Shown piece after piece: positions 42,890-50,902 of a stretch of 64,000 nt of DNA; position 1 is the stretch's first letter, and the number at the start of each line of letters is the position of its first letter. The DNA lies in NCBI RefSeq assembly GCF_009176305.1, contig NZ_BLAJ01000002.1, positions 434,001-498,000 of the forward strand, written 5' to 3'. Source of the stretch: Martinezella dioscoreae (GTDB taxonomy: Bacteria > Pseudomonadota > Alphaproteobacteria > Rhizobiales > Rhizobiaceae). The position numbers were made by a program, and so were the translations under genes. The notes under the pieces were generated by a model. That model saw only the letters and a program-made list of their open reading frames with translations. It made no database searches and had not been told where the DNA came from.

Positions 42890-44565
42890 GACGCCATACC
42901 CTCTTCATATCCATAGAGGCTGCGCGCCATCTCGCTGGTGATATAGCCATCTTCGACATCGCGGCGGACCTGTTCCCGTTCGCGAGCACCCGGGTCACCC
43001 CAGCCACCGCCGCCGCCTGTAATGATCCGCACGAGATCGCCGCGCTTCAGCTCGATATGCGGTTCGCGGCCGAAATTACGGACCTTTCCGCCGCTCTCTT
43101 TCAGCTGCAGAAGATTGATGCTGCCGGATTTACCACCTTCTATTCCCCAGGGAGGCGTATCCGTTCGCCCAAAGCTGCAATAGGCGGAAGCACCGTCCCC
43201 GAGGATTTCATAATCGCGAATGACACCGAAACCTCCGCGACGGCGGCCCGCACCCGATCCCCCTTCCACGTTCAGCCCATAACGGCGCACGAGCAAGGGA
43301 AAGCGCGCTTCGATGACCTCGACGGAGTAATTGTAGGTATCGCCATCGGTAAGCGCGATCAGCGCATTGGCGCCATCGCCGTCCCTGCTCGCGCCCCAGC
43401 CGCCGTGTTGCGGCTCGATATGGATGAATGGCTGCCCCGCCTCGTCCTTGCCGGAAACATAGAGGACGCAGAGGCTTGTATAGGAACCGGCGGAAAAGCG
43501 CTCCGGCATAAGCTTTGCAAGGGCCTTCCAGACGAGTTCGGAAGCATGCACCGAACCCTCATAATACCAGCCCGTCGGAGAAGGCTTCTCGGCGGTAAAA
43601 ACCGAACCTTTCGGCGCAATGACGGAGAGCGGCCGGAACCAGCCCTCATTGGAGGGTGCCTGTGGTGCGACCAGCGCCTTGAAGATGGTGCGCACCGCCG
43701 ACTGCAGCGCGCCCGCCGCACAATTGATCGGGCCTGCGACGGCTGGCGGGCAACCGGTGAAATCCGCCGTCAGGCGATCTCCGGAAATCGTGACGGCAAC
43801 CTTGACCGAAATAGGATCGGTAGTGACGCCATCGCCGTCAATGATATCTTCCGCCTCATAGATCCCGTCCGGCAATGCGGCTATGGCGGCGCGCGCCTGC
43901 TTCTCGCTGACCGACAGGAGGTGATTAAACGCGGTTTCGACGACATCGGTGCCATATTTGTGCGCAAGCTCGCCCATCCGGCGCGCAGCAACACGGACGG
44001 TCGCCACCTGAGCCGTGAGGTCGCCGATCGCGACTTCGGGCAGACGAACATTCTCGCGGATGATGCGCAGGACTTCGCCCGAGAAGCGATCGCTGCGCAC
44101 CACTTTGACGCCCGGCAACCTCAGTCCCTCTTGGAAGACAGAGGTGGCGTTCGGCGCAAGAGAACCTGGAACCGAGCCACCGACATCGAGATAATGGGCG
44201 ACATTGATGGCATAGGCCAATATCCGGCCACCGAAGAAGATCGGCTTGACGATGGCGAAATCGCAGGCATGCGTGCCGCCGGAATAGGGATCGTTCGTAA
44301 GCAGGATGTCGCCATCTTCCAGATCATCGCCGTAGAGCGCGATCAGCGATTTGACCTGCGTGCCGAAGGTGCCGGTGAACAGGGTGATGCCGTTCATCTG
44401 CGCCACGAGTTCACCGTCACGGGTGAGGAGACCGCAGGCGAAATCAAGCACTTCATAGATCACCGGGCTCATCGAGGTCCTGGCCATGACCACGCCCATC
44501 TCGTCGACGGTGGCTGCCAGCTTGCCCTCGATAATCTCTTGCGTCACCGGATCGACGACGATCAC
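42886..44565 (-). CDS. hyuB: Hydantoinase B / 5-oxoprolinase B family protein (HyuB)
   Basis: The 559-aa product has DPVTQEIIEGKL at the start, MARTSMSPVIYEVLDFACGL, LLTNDPYSGGTHACDF and a glycine-rich ITGGGGGWGDP near the end. It forms the second half of the ATP-dependent amidohydrolase or carboxylase. I take the GTG at 44565 because AGGGG lies 7 bases upstream. The ATG five codons earlier (44580) is possible but would lie almost on the TATAAT. Confidence 0.92.
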   Translation of the reverse strand: MIVVDPVTQEIIEGKLAATVDEMGVVMARTSMSPVIYEVLDFACGLLTRDGELVAQMNGITLFTGTFGTQVKSLIALYGDDLEDGDILLTNDPYSGGTHACDFAIVKPIFFGGRILAYAINVAHYLDVGGSVPGSLAPNATSVFQEGLRLPGVKVVRSDRFSGEVLRIIRENVRLPEVAIGDLTAQVATVRVAARRMGELAHKYGTDVVETAFNHLLSVSEKQARAAIAALPDGIYEAEDIIDGDGVTTDPISVKVAVTISGDRLTADFTGCPPAVAGPINCAAGALQSAVRTIFKALVAPQAPSNEGWFRPLSVIAPKGSVFTAEKPSPTGWYYEGSVHASELVWKALAKLMPERFSAGSYTSLCVLYVSGKDEAGQPFIHIEPQHGGWGASRDGDGANALIALTDGDTYNYSVEVIEARFPLLVRRYGLNVEGGSGAGRRRGGFGVIRDYEILGDGASAYCSFGRTDTPPWGIEGGKSGSINLLQLKESGGKVRNFGREPHIELKRGDLVRIITGGGGGWGDPGAREREQVRRDVEDGYITSEMARSLYGYEEGMAS

Positions 44566-44581
44566 GAATCTTCCCCTCATT

Positions 44582-44600
44582 ATTATATTCGCACGCGTGC
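44582..44600 (-). promoter_or_regulatory. Candidate hyuB promoter with GCACGCGTGC palindrome
   Basis: On the minus strand TATAAT occupies 44587-44582, just before the hyuB start. No good -35 hexamer lies at 16-18 bases upstream, which suits an activated promoter. A perfect 10-base palindrome GCACGCGTGC (44591-44600) sits in the spacer. Confidence 0.4.
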
Positions 44601-44659
44601 AGATTAGGTGTTTTTTCGTCCGTCGATAGCCTTCCCGATGGGTGGGCGGGCGCCTCAAA

Positions 44660-44679
44660 ACCTACCCGAACGGGTAGGT
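44660..44679. promoter_or_regulatory. 20-base palindrome ACCTACCCG-AA-CGGGTAGGT
   Basis: Perfect 9-base arms around AA. It overlaps the last base of the LuxR-family gene and lies about 95 bases upstream of the hyuB start. Its length and ACCT...AGGT ends match the format of LuxR-type boxes. It could be an operator for the adjacent LuxR-family regulator, or a terminator hairpin for that gene, though no T-run follows. Confidence 0.5.
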
Positions 44680-47345
44680 CAGCGATCGAGCATGCCCTTT
44701 TGACGCGCTGCCGTCACGGCCGCAGTCCGCGTCGAGACATTGAGCTTGGCAAAGATATTGCGCAGGTGAAACTTGATCGTATTGTCGGACAAGGCCAGAT
44801 TCCGGCCGATTTCCTTATTGGAAAGCCCAGAACTCAACAGCTCCAACACCATGCGTTCCCGGCCGGTGAAGGCATAGCCGCCATCATCGGCGGCAGGTTC
44901 GTGCACCGTCTCACCACTCATGAGCAGAGACTGGAGACGCTTTCGAGGAACGTTTGCGACAGTTGGATGATTGGCGAGTGCGCGAAGCTCGCCCAGTCCC
45001 GCGGAGTGATCGAGATGAAGCAGCGCCCGGTAGTCGTCGAGGGGGGTCGTCAACACGAGATCGGAAAGGCTGGCGGCGGCGAGATCCGCGCGGCCTTCCG
45101 CAAGAAGGATCCCTATTTCGATGAGAGCAAGCTCGATCGCGCGCGGGACATGCGGACGTTGCGACTGACCCATCCTGAACTGATCAAAGACCTCGCGCGC
45201 CTTAACCTTCTCACCAAGAGCCAGATAGGCGCGTGTCCAGAAGATCGCCGGCGTGGCTCCGCGCAGATGGATGGCCAGCGCATTGGCGCGATCTGAAACG
45301 ATTGCCTGCATGCCGAAGCCGTTGGCCTCGGCATGCCGGATTGCCTGATCGAGATCGCCCGATGCCATGAGCAGCATGGCACGTTCACCGTCAATCAATC
45401 GCGTCAGCCGATCGAAGCCGCGCCGCCGTGCCACGGCGCGAATGCGATCCATCGCTGCATGGGCGGAAAGCAAATCCTCGCGCATGCGCAGGATCCGTTG
45501 CTCGGCCATGAAGCCCGCAGCCAGAAGGTCAAACCAGGTATCATGAAGCTCAAGGTGAGGCAGCGCCCATCCGAGCATCTCCGCTGCTGGCTCCACCTCG
45601 CCGCGCATCGACAGAACCTCGGCCTTCAACACCTGGCCGACGGCATCGAGATCGCTGCCCGGACCGATATTGGTCTGCGCTTCGCAGATCAGCTCTTCGT
45701 AGGCCGACAGAGCGCTCGCACAATCACCGGAGAGAAAGAAGGCCTGGCCGATATGGGTATAAAGGTGCATGGCGCCGAAATCGGCGCCACCGTCGCGAAA
45801 GGCGCGAATGGCCAGATGCCCGTAGTGCAATGCCCGGTCAAGCTCGCTGCGGATCAGGAAATTGTAGGAAAGCATGTTGAGGGCCAGCGCCCGATGAATG
45901 AGCTCCATTCCATCCGGCTGCCGCAAATCATCTTCAAGTGCGGAAAGATCGGCCGCCGTCGCCCAGTGATCCGTATAAAGCGCCAGAAGGATACGCACGA
46001 CGCGCAGGTCCTTTGCCAAGGTCGGGTCTGCAGCAGCGGCCCGTTCGGCGATGACAAGATAATGATTGGCCGCAGCAAGCTGCGCCGCCTTGGCGTTGAA
46101 GATCGAGAGCCCAAGTGTTGCAAGCGGAAAGCGGACGAGATCGATTTCCGAGGCGCGTCCGCTCAAGGCCTGAAAGAGCGTCGCGCCGCCGCGGGTGGTG
46201 GCATAGACACGCCGCCAGCCGCCGGCTGTTTCGACGATGCGCGCGGCAAGATTGGCGTCGCCCGCCGCAAGCGCATGATGCACGGCCCGATCTATGTCGC
46301 CCTGCGCCTCAAACCAGTGGGCGGCACGATTGAGCGCAAGATTGGCATCGATACCCCTGCGGCTGGCGGTCTTCTTCAGGAACTCGTTGAAGACCGGATG
46401 AAACCGCATCCAGTTGCCGGGGCCTGCCAGCAGTGTGACCGGGAGTGCGTAGTCAGCCAGCCTCTCGCTGAGATCCGCCTGCTCTCTGCTTTCCAGCACG
46501 GCTTCAAGCAACGAATGATTGAAGGCCGGAAGGGCGGCCGTGCCGATGAGAAACTCACGTATGTCTTCAGGCAGATGTGCGAACACCTGCTCCGACAGGT
46601 AAGAGCCCATGTCAGCACCGCCGCCATCGAACGAAGCCAGAATGCTGTCGCTCTCCTCCGATTCCGATACGAGCAGACTCACCATCTGCAGCGCGACCGC
46701 CCAGCCTTCGGTCCGGCGATTGAAGGAACCCACCTGTTCCTCTGTCAGATGAGTGCCCTTACCGGCGAAAAGCTCTCCCGCTTCGGCATCGGTAAAGCCA
46801 AGCTCGGCAACACCGAACTGTTTGAACTCACCACGCAACCGCAATGCGGAGAGCGGAAAGCGCGGCGGGCTGCGGCTGACCAGCACCAGCTTGACGTGTT
46901 CGAGCGAGAGGTCGGCGAGGATCTTCGCCATCAGCGCCTCGGTCGCATCCGTCTGAGCGAAATGATAGTCGTCGAGAAAGGCGACGAGCGGCCCCTCGAT
47001 CTTGCGCAGGCGCGTCGCCAGCACGGAAAGCAATGCCGCCGCAGGCAGGTTGCCGGCATCCGCGCCATCCTCATGAAGCAGCGTCTGCAGGGCATCGATC
47101 AACGCGAGCAGAAAGGCTTCCTGATTGGTATGTTCGGCATCGAGCGACACCCAGCAGAGCTTGACACCATCCTCCTTCAACAGCTCGTACCATTGAACGG
47201 CAAGAGAGGTCTTGCCATATCCGGCAGGTGCGACAATGGTCGTCAAACGGCGCAGTCCGGCCCGCCGGAGCTGCCGCAACAGGTCGCTACGTCTGATTGT
47301 TTGCTGCCCACTTGATGGGGGAGCAAATCGATTCTGTCCACTCAT
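44679..47345 (-). CDS. MalT-type large LuxR-family (LAL) regulator
   Basis: The 888-aa product has an N-terminal ATPase (residues about 20-320, Walker A APAGYGKTS, Walker B VAFLDDYH). A long helical-repeat middle of TPR-like character follows (about 340-800). The C-terminal LuxR HTH (FTGRERMVLELLSSGLSNKE, then NTIKFHLRNIFAKLNV) ends the protein. MalT-type proteins activate when ATP and an inducer are bound. The start is the ATG at 47345; a GTG 14 codons upstream is possible and neither has a good ribosome site. It is directly upstream of hyuBA on the same strand and likely activates it. Confidence 0.93.
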   Translation of the reverse strand: MSGQNRFAPPSSGQQTIRRSDLLRQLRRAGLRRLTTIVAPAGYGKTSLAVQWYELLKEDGVKLCWVSLDAEHTNQEAFLLALIDALQTLLHEDGADAGNLPAAALLSVLATRLRKIEGPLVAFLDDYHFAQTDATEALMAKILADLSLEHVKLVLVSRSPPRFPLSALRLRGEFKQFGVAELGFTDAEAGELFAGKGTHLTEEQVGSFNRRTEGWAVALQMVSLLVSESEESDSILASFDGGGADMGSYLSEQVFAHLPEDIREFLIGTAALPAFNHSLLEAVLESREQADLSERLADYALPVTLLAGPGNWMRFHPVFNEFLKKTASRRGIDANLALNRAAHWFEAQGDIDRAVHHALAAGDANLAARIVETAGGWRRVYATTRGGATLFQALSGRASEIDLVRFPLATLGLSIFNAKAAQLAAANHYLVIAERAAAADPTLAKDLRVVRILLALYTDHWATAADLSALEDDLRQPDGMELIHRALALNMLSYNFLIRSELDRALHYGHLAIRAFRDGGADFGAMHLYTHIGQAFFLSGDCASALSAYEELICEAQTNIGPGSDLDAVGQVLKAEVLSMRGEVEPAAEMLGWALPHLELHDTWFDLLAAGFMAEQRILRMREDLLSAHAAMDRIRAVARRRGFDRLTRLIDGERAMLLMASGDLDQAIRHAEANGFGMQAIVSDRANALAIHLRGATPAIFWTRAYLALGEKVKAREVFDQFRMGQSQRPHVPRAIELALIEIGILLAEGRADLAAASLSDLVLTTPLDDYRALLHLDHSAGLGELRALANHPTVANVPRKRLQSLLMSGETVHEPAADDGGYAFTGRERMVLELLSSGLSNKEIGRNLALSDNTIKFHLRNIFAKLNVSTRTAAVTAARQKGMLDR

Positions 47346-47685
47346 GGGGCGGGATGATGCTGTCTTGGCCGGCAGTTTGCAACCCACGCGAAAACGTTTG
47401 CAAAGCCGGGTTTTCCCCAGCTTTCGAAAGACAGCGCCTTACAGGCACTGGTTGATGCCCACACAAAATTGCAACGGCACAACTGAGGCTTTCCGGAATA
47501 AGGGTCGCCAGGGCTGGAGGTGACTTCCGCCGCCCTATGAATGCGCTCGAACGGACAAAATTTTGCCGTTTCCACCTATAAACGGTCCGTTAGGGATTTA
47601 TTGACCATAATTGGAGGGTATAGCGATGCCGCGGACGCGGCGCCTCTGATTTCTGTTTCTCTTAGCAAGGGCGAAAGTCGTATCC
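47346..47685. promoter_or_regulatory. Divergent intergenic region, LAL regulator and murein peptidase
   Basis: These 340 bases carry CAAAATTTTG (47556-47565, palindrome) and AACGGTCCGTT (47581-47591, palindrome but for its centre). They also contain a 7-codon open frame with a strong ribosome site: GGAGGG at 47613-47618, ATG at 47626, TGA at 47647-47649. That short frame is in phase with the downstream gene. Confidence 0.5.
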
Positions 47686-49014
47686 GTGCATCACGTGATC
47701 TTTTCCATTCCGGCGACGGTTTTCGCCACGACTTTCTCATTCGTCGCTTGCCGGGTGGCGCTGATCGCAATGCTGGTGCTCGGTGCTTTTGCCGGCACCG
47801 CGGCGGCCGAGGATCGGGCACTCAAGCTCTTCTTCACCCATACGGGGGAAAGAGCGACCATCGTCTTCAAACGCGGCGGCAAATATGACCCGCGGGGCCT
47901 TGCTCAAATCAATCGTTTCTTACGCGATTGGCGAAAGAACGAGCCGACCAGGATCGATCCGGAATTGCTCGATCTCGTCTGGGAGGTCTATCGCCGCAGC
48001 GGCGCCAACGAGGCCATTCACGTCGTCTCGGCCTACCGCTCTCCCTCGACCAACAGCATGCTGCGCAACCGCTCGCGCAGCTCCGGCGTTGCCAAACACA
48101 GCCAGCATACGCTCGGCAAGGCGATGGATTTTTACATTCCCGGCGTGAAGCTTGCGAGCCTGCGCGCGATTGCCATGCAGATGCAGATCGGCGGCGTGGG
48201 CTTCTATCCCAATTCGGGCTCGCCCTTCGTGCATCTCGATGTCGGCAGGGTGCGAGCCTGGCCGAGAATGTCGCGCCAGGAACTCGCGCGGCTTTTCCCG
48301 AATGGGCAGACGCTGCATGTGCCGGCAGATGGCAGACCGCTGCCGGGCTATGATGTGGCGGTCGCCCAATCCAAAAAGCGGCCATCTCAAATGAGCAGCA
48401 GGATCGCAGCCGTCGTGGATGACGATGACGACGCCGGGTCATCGATAGCGTCGCGCAATGACACGCCCGACCGTAGCCTTCTCACCAGCATGCTGCCGAC
48501 GCCCAGGAGCCGGGCCCTGACTGGACTGGAGCTTCAGCTCAGCAAGCGAGTGACCGAAGAAAACAAGAGCCAGCCCTTTGCCGATCTTGCGGCCTATGCC
48601 GTTCCGCTGCCGGCTTGGCGGCCGACCAGCAGCATCGTCGTTGTCCCGACGGCCGCACCGGAGAGACCCGCCCCTCCCGCTGTGTTCGCCAGCCTGATCG
48701 TGGGACGCAGCGACGCCGGAAAGCTCGTAGTTTCGGACAATGCGAAGAATACAGCCGATAGCGCCATGGCAAAGATGCAGCCAATGGAGCGCCTGCCAAG
48801 CTCTGCCGTGCAGGACGTATCCGGCGGCGTCGGAGCCATGTCGACCGGAGCCATCGTCGCCTGGGCCTTGCAACCGCCGGGCATGGCAGTCGACATGACG
48901 CTCCCGAGCCTCGTCAGCGCGCCCATTCCGATGCATGACGACATGGCGGAGGCCCAGGCCGAAGCGTACGATGGCGACGACTTCGATGTCGAACGTTTCG
49001 GTTTCGAAGGCTGA
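47686..49014 (+). CDS. DUF882/peptidase M15-like murein endopeptidase
   Basis: The 442-aa exported protein has a signal-like segment (residues about 20-41, VALIAMLVLGAFAGTAAA). The MepK/YcbK-like catalytic domain spans about 45-200, with zinc ligands His141, Asp148 and His183 (HTLGKAMDF, then VHLDVG). About 230 residues of low-complexity C-terminus follow, including a run of five aspartates. It would cleave peptidoglycan cross-links in the periplasm. The GTG at 47686 has no ribosome site nearby; a well-placed ATG at 47626 is in the same frame but separated by one TGA. Confidence 0.85.
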   Translation: MHHVIFSIPATVFATTFSFVACRVALIAMLVLGAFAGTAAAEDRALKLFFTHTGERATIVFKRGGKYDPRGLAQINRFLRDWRKNEPTRIDPELLDLVWEVYRRSGANEAIHVVSAYRSPSTNSMLRNRSRSSGVAKHSQHTLGKAMDFYIPGVKLASLRAIAMQMQIGGVGFYPNSGSPFVHLDVGRVRAWPRMSRQELARLFPNGQTLHVPADGRPLPGYDVAVAQSKKRPSQMSSRIAAVVDDDDDAGSSIASRNDTPDRSLLTSMLPTPRSRALTGLELQLSKRVTEENKSQPFADLAAYAVPLPAWRPTSSIVVVPTAAPERPAPPAVFASLIVGRSDAGKLVVSDNAKNTADSAMAKMQPMERLPSSAVQDVSGGVGAMSTGAIVAWALQPPGMAVDMTLPSLVSAPIPMHDDMAEAQAEAYDGDDFDVERFGFEG

Positions 49015-49044
49015 AGCATTTCCCGAGGCGCGATTTGCCAGGAG

Positions 49045-49746
49045 TCAGCTCGGCTGTTCCGGTGATCCCGCCGCCGCCTGTACTGGCAGGGAGAGCTGGG
49101 TAAGGCCGCCAAGCGTGAAGCGAAAGAGCCGGTCTGCCAGCTCCTCATCCGTGGTCGCTTCCCGTCCAAGCGCCGGAATGATCTCGGACACGCGCTTTTC
49201 GGCTACCAGCAGCATGAAGCATGGCGCCATCGTCGAAAGCGCCGCCTGAGCAACGAGCGGATGGTCCGGCGCCACGCCGATGATCTGGGCGATGACGCCG
49301 AACAGCAAGGCTTTCTTGGGCTCGATTTCCTCGCGCCGCAGTTTGTCGATGTGCGGCGTCGGCGCGATCAGTTCGCGGACAATCACCTTGGCCGGCCATG
49401 AGTGCTCATTGCCGGTTCGCACCACTTTGACCAGCAACCCGATAAATCGGCGCAGCTTCTCCTTCGACTCGATGTCCGCGCCCACCGTGCGGGCAAGCAC
49501 ATCGTAACTCATCAGGCGATGATGCGCCTCGGCAAGAACGTCTTCGTACAAGGCCTCGATGCCGCCGAAATGGTAGTTGACCGCCGCCGCATTCGTTCCC
49601 GCATGCAAGGCGATTTCCTTTGCAGTCGCGCGATCGAAGCCGAATTCGGCGAAGACGGCGCCGCCCGCCTCAAGCAGGCTTATCCGCGTGGCAGCCCCGT
49701 CCTGCCGATCTCGAGATCGCGCCGTTCGTCTTATGCCTCTGGCCAT
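49045..49746 (-). CDS. TetR-family regulator, CecR type
   Basis: The 233-aa product has a TetR HTH (ISLLEAGGAVFAEFGFDRAT, then HAGTNAAAVNYHFGG). Its C-terminus is like the CecR/DUF1956 domain (PHIDKLRREEIEPKKALLFG). CecR controls ybhGFSR in enterobacteria, and here the gene is divergent from a YbhGFSR-type operon. The 133-base intergenic region has an inverted repeat overlapping the exporter promoter, which supports local repression. Confidence 0.9.
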   Translation of the reverse strand: MARGIRRTARSRDRQDGAATRISLLEAGGAVFAEFGFDRATAKEIALHAGTNAAAVNYHFGGIEALYEDVLAEAHHRLMSYDVLARTVGADIESKEKLRRFIGLLVKVVRTGNEHSWPAKVIVRELIAPTPHIDKLRREEIEPKKALLFGVIAQIIGVAPDHPLVAQAALSTMAPCFMLLVAEKRVSEIIPALGREATTDEELADRLFRFTLGGLTQLSLPVQAAAGSPEQPS

Positions 49747-49765
49747 TGCTTTCGCCTTCTAGTAA

Positions 49766-49808
49766 TTCAAATATTAATTTGAAATTTGAATTTGACAAGT
49801 GTTATAAT
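49766..49808. promoter_or_regulatory. Operator-like repeat and promoter of the YbhGFSR-type operon
   Basis: TTCAAAT (49766-49772) pairs with ATTTGAA (49777-49783) around a 4-base spacer, followed by another TTTGAA. TTGAAA (49779-49784) and TATAAT (49803-49808), 18 bases apart, fit a plus-strand promoter. The repeat covers the -35, a classic repressor position. Confidence 0.55.
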
Positions 49809-49879
49809 CGTCCCGCGGATCGATCTCTGTCACCGTTCGTTTCATCAAAGCTGGCATCTCTTTGGAGTTCAAATACAGC

Positions 49880-50890
49880 ATGCAGCGCATCGTCGTCATC
49901 TTGCTCCTGTTGATCGCCGCCGCGGGCGGAGCCTGGTGGTATTTCCATCGGGACAACGGCTCGAACGAGCTTGTTCTTTATGGAAATATCGACTTCCGGC
50001 AACTTACCCTCGCCTTCAACGGCAGCGAACGCGTCGCCGAAGTCCTTGTCGAAGAGGGCGCGCAAGTCAAGAAAGGCCAGGTCGTCGCCAGGCTGGATAC
50101 GAGCCGTCTTCAGCCCCAGGTCGCCCAGGCCGAGGCGCAGGCAGCAAGTCAGCGGGCCAATCTTGAGCGCCTCAAGAACGGTAATCGTCCGGAAGAGATT
50201 GCGCAGTCCCGCGCCAATCTCGAATCCGCCAAGGCGGAAGCGGTCAATGCCCGCGCCCAGTTCGAGCGCCAGAACGCGCTTGCTCCCAAGGCCGCCGTCA
50301 GCCAACAGGCTTTGGATGAGGCGCGCTCTGCCGCCGCCGTTGCCGACGCCAAGGTCGTCGCCAATCAGAAGGCGCTCGATCTGCTTGTCGTCGGTTCCCG
50401 AGTCGAGGACATTCAGGAGGCGGAAGCGCAGCTTCATGCATCGGAAGCCAATGTCGCGCTTCTGCACCAGCAGCTTGCCGATGCCGAACTGAAAGCACCG
50501 GTCGACGCCATCGTGCAGTCCAGACTGATCGAGCCCGGCGAGATGGCCTCACCCACGCGAGCGGCATTCTCGCTTGCGACGATCAGCCCGAAATGGGTGC
50601 GCGCCTATGTCTCGGAAACACAGCTTGGAATGCTTCGTCCCGGTATGAAGGCTAACGTCAGCGTGGATTCGCTGCCCGGACGGGCGATCCCCGGGTGGAT
50701 CGGCTTCATCTCCTCGGTTGCGGAGTTCACGCCGAAATCGGTGCAGACGGAAGAGCTGCGCACAAGTCTCGTCTATGAAGTCAGGGTCTTCGTGGACGAT
50801 CCCGATAACGCGCTGCGGCTGGGCATGCCGGCAACCGTCCGGCCGCTTCCCGGCGAGCAGGCGAATGTCGCAACCGCGCAGCAGCAATAG
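49880..50890 (+). CDS. ybhG: HlyD/YbhG-type membrane fusion protein
   Basis: The 336-aa product has an N-terminal anchor (residues 1-20, IVVILLLLIAAAGG), a biotinyl-lipoyl-like half (VAEVLVEEGAQVKKGQVVARLD) and a coiled-coil hairpin (about 75-185, rich in Ala, Glu and Gln). Beta-barrel segments follow. It links the inner-membrane ABC permeases to an outer-membrane channel. ATG at 49880 is the first Met before the anchor; a TTG six codons earlier is possible. Symbol given by operon match to ybhGFSR. Confidence 0.9.
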   Translation: MQRIVVILLLLIAAAGGAWWYFHRDNGSNELVLYGNIDFRQLTLAFNGSERVAEVLVEEGAQVKKGQVVARLDTSRLQPQVAQAEAQAASQRANLERLKNGNRPEEIAQSRANLESAKAEAVNARAQFERQNALAPKAAVSQQALDEARSAAAVADAKVVANQKALDLLVVGSRVEDIQEAEAQLHASEANVALLHQQLADAELKAPVDAIVQSRLIEPGEMASPTRAAFSLATISPKWVRAYVSETQLGMLRPGMKANVSVDSLPGRAIPGWIGFISSVAEFTPKSVQTEELRTSLVYEVRVFVDDPDNALRLGMPATVRPLPGEQANVATAQQQ

Positions 50891-50902
50891 AGTGGGAATG
50901 CC

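Noticed and set aside
45333..47315. 660-codon plus-strand open frame opposite the LAL regulator
   Set aside because: The minus-strand product has clear ATPase and LuxR HTH motifs, and the plus-strand product has none.
47647..47649. Selenocysteine reading of the TGA before the murein peptidase
   Set aside because: No SECIS-like hairpin is evident and the enzyme family does not use selenocysteine.
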